Below, one piece after another: positions 50,463 through 60,947 of a stretch of 64,000 nt of DNA; the first letter of the stretch is position 1; each line of letters begins with the position of its first letter. The DNA lies in NCBI GenBank assembly GCA_028752905.1, contig JAQNBH010000013.1, positions 17,854,302 through 17,918,301 of the forward strand. The letters are read 5' to 3'. This DNA comes from Cladorhizidae sp. MBARI D1340-BT2 (lineage: Eukaryota > Porifera > Demospongiae > Poecilosclerida > Cladorhizidae). The translations under genes and the position numbers were made by a program. Below the pieces are notes generated by a model. It did not search any database, was not told where the DNA came from, and worked only from the letters and a program-made list of their open reading frames with translations.

Positions 50463-50740
50463 GTATTCAATATTGTGGCTGCTAGTACGTATTTCAACTC
50501 ATGATCTCATCAAATCTCGCTACTGGAGAAATGAACCCTTGACAAGAGACAAGCTGGGCAACAAATGTGGTATGGCTGTCTAGAAACTGAACTTTTGGTG
50601 TGACCATTGGACATCGTTTGTCCAGACTCAGTCCTCTGCATATTGTCTTTGCCATGATGGAAGAGGAGCACACATGCAAAGTCCTTTTATAGAGGATATG
50701 TATGAGATTAAAGATGAAAAAAACTTCATCAATTCAAGTC
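50463..50740 (+). pseudogene. Dead GCW-module exon, copy 3
   Basis: Preceded by a good acceptor (tgtatgcag), it starts GIQYCGC and hits TAG at 50483-50485. Later pieces CHDGRGAHMQS and DMYEIKDEK remain in other frames, with another stop in ctgtctagaa. It breaks off at 50740. Closest to copy 4 at 54105. Confidence 0.8.
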
Positions 50741-50755
50741 AGTTACTCGATTTGC

Positions 50756-51090
50756 ATGGCCACTATACAGTAGACTCAATAACATCCATCATACATAGTC
50801 TCCAAAGATCATTGCTGTGTCATTCACACACTGCATGGTGAAGCATGCAAATAAAATATACCACCAGCAATCATATGCTGACAACATAAGAAGTTTCAAT
50901 CTCACCATCTGTGACCACAATTAATAACACAACAAAGTTCAATCAAACCATCTGTGGTCACAATTAACAACACAACAAGGTTCAAGCAAACCATCTGTCA
51001 GCACAAGTGATAGAATTTCAAATTAAGTTAAGAGTACTCTGAGTTCAAATAGTACCACCACAATATTTGCAGTCCTACCTCTCTATATTA
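50756..51090. repeat. Short region with a 40-45 bp tandem repeat (about 50886-51000)
   Basis: Three units carry caccatctgtgaccacaatt-type sequence followed by aacacaacaa(a/g)gttcaa. Lies between the dead GCW exon and the LTR element. Confidence 0.8.
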
Positions 51091-51095
51091 GATAC

Positions 51096-51414
51096 TGTTA
51101 GGTTGTTACTCCTAACTAGGTCTGTTCAAAGTCTGAGAGGTTCAATTCTATCCACTTGTCAGTAAATAAAGAATTTAATTCAATAATATATACAGTTCTT
51201 ACACACAAATCAATCTTGAGAAACAGAGAAAATCTTGCAACTGAGGAAGTCATGTGCTGGCCTCCTTTAACTATGCTAACCAGCACATGCAGTCTCATTA
51301 TCTAACCAACATAATGACAAAATGTATTATTATATCATATCTAATGATTTCACAGTTTATCATTATGAATGTGTTCTGTGATGTTCTTAATTGCCTTATT
51401 AGGGGATCCTAACA
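51096..51414 (-). repeat. 3' LTR of the composite element
   Basis: 319 bp, diverged from the partner at 63365-63701 by many substitutions and indels, so much older than the 37-40 kb element. Confidence 0.92.
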
Positions 51415-51429
51415 TCTCCCTCCCCTCTG
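51415..51429 (-). promoter_or_regulatory. Polypurine tract
   Basis: The minus strand reads cagaggggagggaga directly before the LTR. Confidence 0.8.
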
Positions 51430-53243
51430 GAGAGCTCAGATGCTGGCAAAGGAATGGCAAAGTTTTGGGAGTCTGGCCAGCCTTGATAGACCAACAGCAT
51501 TGTTATTGGTGGCCCCAGGATAATATATAATCGGTAAATCGAATTTCCTATGGACATGTAACCAATGGGCTAAATGTCCATTTGTAGAGTCCTTGTTACC
51601 CTAGAATATTAGGGCTTAGTGGTCTGTAACAATGGTAAATGGGCATCTAAGGAGATAAGGTAGGAAGTGCTTGCATGATTTGTTGACTGCTAGGCCTTCC
51701 TGCTCAGTAGCTCAGTGTCTTTGCTCTCGAGGAAACATTTTTCTTGAGTAGTAGGTAATGGGATACTCTACCCAATGGTCATCATCTTGAGTCAACACTG
51801 CCACTAGTCCACATCCAGATGCATCTGTTTGCAGATGGAATAGGCAAAGATATCTAGGAGCGGCCAGTGTAAGCTACAAACAGAGAAGTCTCTTGAGCAT
51901 GTTAAAAGCTGTTTGGCAATCACTGGTCCAGGAGACAGGGTCAGGAACAGCTTGATTGGTGAGGTCTGAGATCGGGGCTGTTATAGAATTGAAGGAGGGA
52001 ATGAAATATCTGTAACATCCTACCAACCTCAAAAATGCATGGACATCAATCTTTATATGAGGCTGGCAGAAAGCAGCAACAGCTTTGGTTTTCTCTTCCT
52101 GCAGATTGATGAGTCCTTTTACAATGTCGTGTCCAAGGGAAGAGACAAGAGGTCATGCCAAGCTGGGACATGATTGTACGCTGAGACCAGCAGAGCTGGT
52201 GTGAATTAAAACAGTGTGAATGTGGTTTGGCCAATTTTTACTAAAAATGTAAATGTCACAATGTAGTTGACATAGTCTGATAAATCTGCATATGCCATCC
52301 ATGATTCTTTGGGAGGAGGTGGGGCATTGCAAAGACCAAAGGACATAGCAGTAAACATGAACTTCCCAAAGGGCGTAACAAATGTTGTTTTCTCTCTGTT
52401 AGCTTCAGCAAGAGGGACTTGGTAAAACCCATGAGCCAAATCTAGGGTGTTGAAGTACACAGCCTCAGCCATCTTCTCAAGGATATCTTCCACACATGGA
52501 AGATAGTAGGTATCTGGGACACTGTATTCAGACGGCGGTAATTGACGACCAGTCTAACAGAGCTGGGCATATATTTAGGATCGGCAGACATAGGTGCCGA
52601 CCAGGGAGCTGAGGATGGCACAATCAAACCTGCATCTTGGAGTGGAGCAATCTCCAAAGGAAAAGGTTCTTCCCAAACTTCGGGATCCTGTAGGGATTTA
52701 AATGGACAAATAAGGCATCACCAGGGTCGATCTTATGGAGAATGGCTTTTGCTAGCACAAGGGTTGAGGTATCACTGTTGGAAAGGAGTGCCAGACTTTG
52801 AGGATGGCACTGTCTGAGAGGTCAGGTCCGAACTTGGTGGGGCATCAGATGGTTGTATGTGGTAGTTGGGTAATTGTTCTGTATCTATGGGGTCAGCCAA
52901 AAAAATGCAATATTAGATACTGGTGGGGTGATGCCACTCTTTCAGGGCAATAATATGCATAGTTCTAGTTCTTTTTTGTCTCCCTGGAATATCAATAGAA
53001 TATGTAACTGGCGAGACACAGCCTATAGAGGTATAGGGTCCACTCCATCTGTCTGTCAGCTTAGCTGCAGGTTTACCATTGATGATGGGGGTAAAAGCCA
53101 ATACTTGATCACCAATGGCGAAGGATCTGGTTTTTGCATTCTTGTCGAACCATTCTTTGGCTAGAGCTTGAGTTGCGGTCTGGTTTTCAGTAGCAACAGC
53201 ATGCTTTCCTGCAAGGTCTTCTCTCAGCTGCAAGAGCCAATCT
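51430..53243 (-). pseudogene. pol copy A: integrase C-terminus, RT, RNase H
   Basis: Reading 5' to 3' on the minus strand, the integrase C-terminal part comes first (53233-52913: WFDKNAKTRSFAIGDQVL, then a GPY module WSGPYTSIG and VSPVTY). RT follows (52657-52210: LIVPSSAPWSAPM, VRLVVNYRRLN, TLDLAHGFYQVPL, MSFGLCNAP), then the RT connection and RNase H (52040-51480: QTDASGCGLVAVL, TEQEGLAV, YPGATNNNA), ending at the PPT. The YMDD region is lost by deletion (DYVNYIVTF). Several stops. The order IN-RT-RH is continuous within 1.8 kb, so it is not a product of the later insertions. Confidence 0.88.
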
Positions 53244-54989
53244 TGTATTGGTGATGAAGAGCTAATGAATATTCATGAGAAAATGTTCCATAATTTATTA
53301 CAGATTCAAGATACAATGATACAGTGAACTACATAAGGATGATTCCAACATTGCCGGAGTTTTTATTTGAAATAAAATGATTGGTTTTGGATGGGCATTA
53401 TTGGGAGAATAGATCAATCAAGGTTTTCTGAGTCCAATATTGTACATATAATGCTTGTTAAATCTGCAAGTACATCAATTTCTTACTTCAGGGAAGCATA
53501 GAGAAACTGTGAATTCTAGCAATTAAAACTCATAGAATACTTGCCAGTCCATGATACTCTAGCATGACTGATCTTCTACGTCTCCCTTTTATGATAATTT
53601 TTTTACAGAGTTTTCCCTTCTAGTCTTCTTATATAGAGCACATTGGTGTAAATGGTTATGGAGTAATGCAGGTACAAATGTTGATGCAGAAATTAAGTTA
53701 TCAAGCTAATTGCACAGCTACCCAGTATACCTAGTTGTAAGAACAGAATTTCCTGCCTCATGCCAATAATGTTACAATAAATTTCACATTATTGCCATGT
53801 GCCATGCTTACATACTTGCACATATAGCTTACTGACTGATTTTGAAAGTAAAAGTAGTATATATTAAAATTGAATTGGACAGTTACCAGCTGCAGGCATG
53901 GCACTTTTATACATTTATATACATACACAGACACATTCATTAGACAACATTGAAAATATTCTCAAAAATTTGGGCCCACATTATACCACCTTAAGAATAC
54001 AAGCTGAACACATGTCAATACAATGCATTTTATTATCCAATAGTTATTAATATCATGTGCACCAGCTGAACCAAATATTGAAGTAGTTGGACTACATTTA
54101 TGTATGCATATTGTGGCTGCTAAGTACGTATTTCAACTAATGATCACATCAAATCTCGCTCCTGGAGAAACGAACTCTTGAGCTTAGTGATAACCTACTT
54201 ACAAGAGACAAGCTGGGCAACAAATGTGGTGTGGCTGTCTAGAAACTGAACTTTGACGACATTGTTTGTCCAGACTCAGTGATTATCAGCACTCTGCATA
54301 TTATCTTTGCCATGATGGAAGAGGAGCTTACATGCAAAGTTCTTTTAAAGTGGATATGTATGAGATTAAAGATGAAAAAAGCTTCATTAATTCAGTCATG
54401 CAAACCACCAACCCAAACTGCTATGCCAAAATTCTACTACAACTAAAAATACAGCAACCTCCACAGTGGCCACAGACATTGCAACTGATTCTTTGGAGGA
54501 GGGTTCAAGTGGATCTGGAGAAGTGGATGGCACCTGCTCAGACTATAAGCTCTAGTATAATCTCACTCAACTTTAGGGACTGTCATGCTGGCAACAATGG
54601 TCCACGTGAATTGGTATTTCTCTCATCATCACCAACCAAACACAATAAATCATTCCAAACATTATGTATATTATTGTAGTGCTTTTATTTATTATTATTG
54701 AATTCATGTATTTCATCCTAGCATGTATTAGAGCTATATAATCCTTCAATTCAAATGGTTCCACCCAGTTTCAATTTAAACTTTTAATAGGTTTCTTCAG
54801 TTGGTCTTGGCTTCCGTTGCTGTCAGAATAATAGCCACCATATTTGCAAATGGTTAAGTTTTCTAAAATCTCACAGAGATTTTGTGAACACAAGAAAATT
54901 GGATGCATATCAAATATACACCCAGGAAAGATCGATGTCATGCACATGATTCAAACTAAAATATAAATAATTCATGAGGGAGCTTGATA
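53244..54989. repeat. Segmental duplication, copy 2, inserted in the LTR element
   Basis: Matches 48012-48762 and 50344-50740, without the 1.6-kb insertion. It extends further right to include the rest of a dead GCW exon and its 3' flank. Its left edge cuts pol copy A at caagagccaatctt. Confidence 0.9.
54105..54785 (+). pseudogene. Dead GCW-module exon with 3' flank, copy 4
   Basis: The start is altered (cag acceptor lost, ggctgctaag), followed by ELSDNLLTRDKLGNKCGVAV in pieces, a stop in gtctagaaac, then SRLSDYQHSAYYLCHDGRGA and VDMYEIKDEKSFINSVM. Tail pieces and a 3' flank like that of the astacin gene (cctagcatgtatta) reach about 54785. Confidence 0.8.
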
Positions 54990-57953
54990 ATAAGGATGAT
55001 ATATAATCGAATTTCCTAAGGACATGTAACCAATGGGCTAAATGTCCATTTGTAGAGTCCTTGTTAACCTAGAATGCTAGGGCTTTGTGGTCTGTAACAA
55101 TGGTAAATGGGCCCGACGAGATAGGAAGTGCTTCCATGATTCTTTAATTGCTAGGACTTCCTTGCAGATGGAATGGGCGATCATATCTAAAAGTAGCCAG
55201 TATAGGTTACAAACAGAGAAGTCTCTTGCATTTCAAAAGCTGTTTGGCAATCGTCAATCTAGGAGTCTGGGTCAGGAGCAGCTTGATGGGTGAGGTCTGA
55301 GATCGGGGCTGCTATAGAACTGAGGGAGGTAATAAAATGTCTGTACTATCCTACCAATGCTAAACATGCAAACAGGAAGTCTCTTGATCAAGACAAAAGC
55401 TGTTTGGCAATCATTGGTCCAGGAGACAGGGTCAGGAGCATCTAGATGGGTGAGATTTGAGATCGGAACTGCTATAGAACTGAAGGAGGGAATAAAATGT
55501 CTTTAGTATCCTACCAATGCCTAATATGCAAACAGAGCAGTCTCTTGAGCAAGTCAAAAGCTGTTTGGCAATCATCGATCCAGGAGTCAGAGTCAGGAGC
55601 AGCTTGATGGGTGAGGTCTGAGATCGGGTCTGCTATAGAACTGAGGGAGGTAATAAAATGTCTGTAGTATCCTACCAATGCCAAACATGCAAACAGAGAA
55701 GTCTCTTGAGCATGTCAAAAGCAATCATTGGTCTAGGAGAGAGGGTCAGGAGCAGCTTGATGTGTGAGGTCTGAGATCGGGGCTGCTATAGAACTAAAGG
55801 AGGGAATGAAATGTCTGTTACATCTTACCAATCCCAAACATGCATGGACATCAGACTTTGTATGAGGCTGGCAGAAAGCAGCAACAGCTTTGTTTTTCAC
55901 TTCCTTCAGATTGATGAGTCCTTTTCCAATGTCTTATCCAAGGAAGAGACAAGAGGTCGTGCCAAGTTGGTACTTGGTTGTACGCTGAGACCAGCAGAGC
56001 TTATATGAACTAAAACAGTGTGGAGATATTGAATGGTATTTGGCCAATTTTTACTATAAATGGAAATGCCATCCATGTAGATATTTACATAAACTGATAA
56101 ATTGCAAGTATGCCATCCATGATTTTTTTAATGTGGCATGGGCATTGCGAAGACCAAAGGGCAAGACAGTTAAGTAAACATCGACTTCCAAAAGGACATT
56201 ACTAATGTTGTTTTCTCTCTGTTAGCTTCAGCAAGAGGGACTTGGTAAATCCCACAAGCCAAATCTAGGGTAGTGAAGTACGCAGTCGCAGCCATTTTCT
56301 CAAGGATGTCTTCCACACATGGAAGATAGTAGGGATCTGGGACGGTGACTGCATTCAGGTGGTGGTAAACGACGACCATACTAACAGAGTTGGGCATACA
56401 TTTAGAATTGGCGAACATAGGTGCCGACCACGGAGCTGAGGATGGCACAATCAAACCTGCCTCTTGAATTAGACCAATCTAACGAAAAGGTTCTTCCCAA
56501 ACCTTCGGGATCCTGTAGGGATATAAATGGACAAGTAAGGCATCACCAGGATCAATTTTATCGGGAGTGGCTTTTGCTCACCCAAGCGTAGAGGTAATCG
56601 TTGCTGGAAAGGAGTGCCAGACTTTTAGGAAGGCACTGCGTAGATCACCTGAGAGGTTGGGTCCCAACTGCGGTGGGGCATCAGATGGTTGGATGTGGTA
56701 GTTGGTAGTTGTTCTGTATCTGTGGGGTCAGCAGAAAAATATGCAATATTAGATACAGGGGGGTGCCACTCTTTGATGGCAGCAACATGCATAGTTCTAG
56801 TTTTTTTTTGTCTCCCTAGCATATCAATAAAATTCAATAAGTAACTGGCGAAATACGGCCTATAATAGTATAGGGTCGCTCCATCTGTCTGTCAGCTTAG
56901 CTGCAGGTTTACCCATGATGATGGGGTAAAAGTTAATTCTTGATCTGCAATGGCGAAAGATCTGGTTTTCGCATTCTTGTCGAACCATTCTTTGGCTAGA
57001 GCTTGAGTTGTGGTCTGGTTTACTGTAGCAAAAGCTGCAAAGTCTTCTCTCAGCCGCAAGAGCCAATCTGCAATGGAGTATGTGCGGGCAACCACTGTTG
57101 TTTGAGGATTGAGACAGGTCCATGCACTTGTTTAGTTCAAAGGAGGAATAGCCACTGGAGAAGCAAGGGGCATCACGACAGAAGAATAGAAAATAGGTCT
57201 TTGTGGTCGATATCAGCCTTCCGAATCATTTGTAATAAGGTACGATGAAACATTTTTATTGCTCCGTTGGACTGATGTCTGTATGGCGCAGTGTTGGATT
57301 GCTTTACTCCGAGGAAAGAAACATCTCCCTCATTCCAGCTGACATGAAGTTAGATCCTCTGTCCGAAAGAATATCTGTGCAAACTGAGAGACGAGAGAAA
57401 ATTATATGGGCTACTACCTTAGCATTTGTAGTCTTCAAGGGGGTAGTGGGAGCCCAAGTCTACATCAATCAACATGTACATGTACTTCTTGGTAGTGAGA
57501 GGCAAGGGTACTACGATATTAATGGCTACTTTGGCAAAAGTACAGGTAATAGGGAGCATAGAGTTGATCATCGGAGCTCGAGAGTAAGTTCTCATTGCTC
57601 TGAGTTGGCATCTGTCACAAGCCTGGCAGGCTGCACGAACATCTTTGCTGATACACCTGACCAGAACAAATGCTGCATAATCTTGTACTTGGTGCAAGTG
57701 AAGCCAATAAGACATCACATCAGTGTGGAGTGACCCAGTTTGATCACAGCCTCATGGCGAGAGAGGGGTAGGACAATCTGGAAATGAGGATCTCCTGTCT
57801 TGTCTGTTCAGTAGTCTCCCTGTAGAGGAAACGTTTGAGCATGACATTCACAGACTTACTAAGGTAGGTCAGCTTTGGCCCAGCGATCATTCATGAAAGT
57901 ATCTTCCAACTGGTCTTGGGCAGAGCCTCAGAGTTTACATCAGAGCACGGAGT
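54990..57953 (-). pseudogene. pol copy B: integrase, RT, RNase H
   Basis: Same order as copy A. Integrase zinc-finger piece (ISKDVRAACQACDRCQL) and core start (KVAINIVVPLPLTTKKY, where I expect DIV, so the first catalytic Asp appears as Asn) at 57720-57420. C-terminal part (WFDKNAKTRSFAIADQEL; VTYxID) at 57095-56760. RT at 56460-56030 (MIVPSSAPWSAPM, TTLDLACGIYQVPL), where the active site reads YMDG at 56079-56068 instead of YMDD. RNase H is expanded by tandem duplication (55190-55860). Stops throughout. It ends about 100 bp short of the PPT position in copy A. Confidence 0.85.
55190..55860. repeat. Four tandem copies of a roughly 160-bp RT/RNase H segment
   Basis: The segment beginning aaacagagaagtctcttg and continuing through agctgtttggcaatc and aaatgtctgta(c/g)tatcctacc recurs near 55208, 55372, 55530 and 55690. 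Copy A has it once (51878-52030). It arose within copy B. Confidence 0.88.
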
Positions 57954-57954
57954 G

Positions 57955-60947
57955 GGGGCAGATCCAGCAATTTTTAAAGGGAGGGGTTGTTGTGGCCATA
58001 CCTTTAACCACACCTAAACATTGTGATCACATCTTTAACCTCACCCTTATAATATGGTTGGCCATGCACCAACACCCACAATTTAGATCATCAGCATATC
58101 ATCCACCTCCACAATTCAGATCATATAATCATATCACAATAAATCAGTTGCCAAACAATGAAGCTTGAAACAATCTTCTTGGGTGGGCTCGAAAAAATGT
58201 CTGACAAACTTTATCTACAGGTACTCATTCCCCATGGTGAATGACAATAACAGTAAGATCTCACAAATTCTCCTCACTCATAGTCGACCTCAAATAGGTC
58301 TTTATTCTTCTCAGAAGAGAAAACAACCTTTCTGCCTTGGCACTAGAAATGGGTAGTGTGCAAGCAATTACTAGGGAACTAATCCTTATCACAAGCACCA
58401 AGCTAGGAGCAGATTATCTGGTTTCCATATTAGAAGAATCAAATTCATGTTTCTTGCTATGCCAGAGAACATTCCACCTTCTAAGCTTATTTCTTAGTGA
58501 CATTGGAAATGGAAGGTCACCTTCCTAATGAAGTAAACTTTCAAACACACACTGGTCAACAGATTCAGTACGTCTTCTTATAATAGAGGGTACAAAGTGG
58601 AGCAGCCCATTAGTATGACACTGATCTTCAGAAAGTCTGTCCTTCATTTGAGCCATGAGAGAATCCAAGAGAAGGATGGCAATTGCTCTTTTGTAGTTCT
58701 CCTGTGGGCTATAACTTGGGATATTAGTATGGTTCTGCTGAAGGCTCATCTTTCTGGGAACATTCAGAAACACTAATATCATTAGCAAGGGGGAGAATCT
58801 CAGAATTGTACCAGGAGCTGAATATTTCATCAATGTTAGTCAACATCATGATCTTGCTTCTGTAATTTTGAAGCCAGTGGCTTCACTTCATCATGAAATT
58901 TTTTGGTGACAATAAATACTGCAATGTATTGAAAACAAGAAAGCAAAGACTTCAATCCTTGAGCTTTCACTTTTGTTTCTCTGTCCGATTCCCACTTTTG
59001 CGATCCAAAAACAAATGTTGATACTCACTGGGTGAAATCCAAAAAAGGTCACAAAACATTCATACATCTCCAAAAAGATTTCAAAACAAGTATGGCGCTC
59101 CACCCAATGCATCTTACAAAGATCAGGAAGCTTAGAACGTGAAGATGCTGGCAAATATAAATACAAAGCTCACTAAAAAAAAAACTTTGTCTCTTAGGAC
59201 TGTTGTTCAAAAACAAATACGACTCATTAATCATGCCAATGAGGTTCCTTACTTCTTGGACTTTGCATGAAGCTGCAATAGAAAGGTTAAGGGAGTGACC
59301 AAAGCAATGAGTGTGGAAAGCCAGAGGAGAAATTTGCTTGACCTTTGCTTGGACAACAGTTATTGCAGAAGACATCACAGCTGCTCCCCATCATGAGCCT
59401 GAGCACGAATGTTACGAGCATTTAAGAAGATTGAAGGTTGTGAAATAGATCCCAAGATTTTTTCTGCGGTTGTAGAGACATTATTTGCTCTCTCAACATT
59501 AATGAGATTAATTAGGTACTTCTTGCTTTTGTGGAGTAGTTAGATCAATAAACCGAACACACACAGAAAGGATTTCCTGATTTGCATGAGGGTCAGTTAG
59601 ATCATCTGCTATGATGGTAAAAGGTGCTTTCAGTTCATTAGTTAACTTTTCAAGTAATTTACAAGCATAATGTCATTTTGTATAGTTTTGCTTGTATACT
59701 TTGCATTTTATCGAAAAAAAGAAGATGCTCTTGTAGACTGACTAGCATTAAATGTGGCTACAAAGTTTCCTCTACTAACAGAACAGTTAGAAAAATCAAC
59801 ATTGTCTTCTCTATGACCTCTAAAAGATGCTTAGCTAAAAAATCGACACTGTGTACTATTTAGCGAAGAATTTTACTATTTTTCTCTGCATGTTTTTCTT
59901 GTTGTCTGCTATCTACTCTACTTACAGGACTGCAATAACTATGCCTGAAGAGATTTGCCCGTTCTGCAGCATGACGATACATAGAGCTCTGCTCATGACA
60001 AATAGGAATACCATCTTTTCCTATGGCCATGGCGTAGGGTTTTGGGTATGCTGAAAGCACTAGCAAACCAGGTTTTATCTCTTGGCAACCTGCTCTATTG
60101 GGTTTTTCTGGAAAAAGGACACAATAGCGACAAATACTCACTGACTGTAAGACAACCATGTAAGCCAGTGATGCTGGAAAGCCGCTGTCCAGGATTTTCC
60201 CTGCTTAGTGACTTTAGGAGAGTGAAGTGTATCAGAAAGAACTGGTGCAGTGTTTCAAGTAAGCTATTGGAATCTCTGGGTATCATCAATAATTTCCACC
60301 AGTTTTCTCAAACAACCACATGCTGCTGTGATCATTGCTCCCAAGTCAATAGCTTCACTGCTTGAATTGGTTGGGGTTGGATATCTGGATTGATTATTGC
60401 TAAGAACTTCACTTGAAGTGGTTGAGGTGTCTGGACCACTTGATAGATGATCATTGCTAATAGCATCACTAACACTACTACCTGAACCAGAGTTCATTGT
60501 GATAAATACTGCATGGCATGTTTTCTTTGATGGTGGCTTTTCCACAGAATTGGATTCAGCATACCTATAGGTTTATGAAGTTATAAAAAATATTCCATCT
60601 TATTCCTAGTATATAAATTGTTACTAAATTGGTTACCTTATTGACATGGCAGTCAGCTTCATGGAGCCTCTTGAATCCTTCTTTCTTGACATTTTCATGC
60701 ACAAAAGCTTATTGAACTTTAAATACAGGCCAGTCACTGTGACATTTGATTTTTTTAAATTAACAGCTGCAACAGAGTCAGTCAGTCTAAATTTCAACAT
60801 GTCTTTAGGGGCCTGTCCCACCTAGAGTGTAAATTGTGTCTTTGTTGTTGATAAATATTGTTGATTAACTACTATTTCTTCAGGACCAAAAGGGGGGGGG
60901 GGGGGGGAGGTTGCAACCCCCACAACTCTGCCCCTGGATCTGCCCCA
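57955..60947 (-). mobile_element. hAT-type DNA transposon
   Basis: Terminal inverted repeats are ggggcagatccag (57956-57968) and ctggatctgcccc (60934-60946). No matching 8-bp target duplication is seen because the flanks differ. Contains a broken transposase on the minus strand. A long G tract lies next to the right end. Confidence 0.82.
58190..60550 (-). pseudogene. Broken hAT transposase (TTF zinc-finger/DUF4371 type)
   Basis: From N to C on the minus strand: a Ser/Thr-rich start (MEKPPSKKTCH, 60545), a TTF-finger-like part near 60200-59950 (LTWLSYS, then VLFPEKPNR), a central RNase H-like part near 59320 (HCFGHSLNLSIAASCK, then SPKRQSF), and a C-terminal dimerisation region at 58355-58250 (ISSAKAERLFSLLRRIKTYL, then STMSEENL). 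These match hAT transposases with a TTF finger. Stops and frameshifts make it inactive. Confidence 0.75.

Larger units (their letters stand above)
48012..50755. repeat. Segmental duplication, copy 1 (interrupted)
   Basis: Blocks 48012-48762 and 50344-50740 match 53244-54420 at about nine bases in ten by eye, in the same order and strand. The shared left edge is tgtattggtgatgaagagct. The right block holds a dead GCW exon. The middle, 48763-50343, is missing from the partner. Confidence 0.9.
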
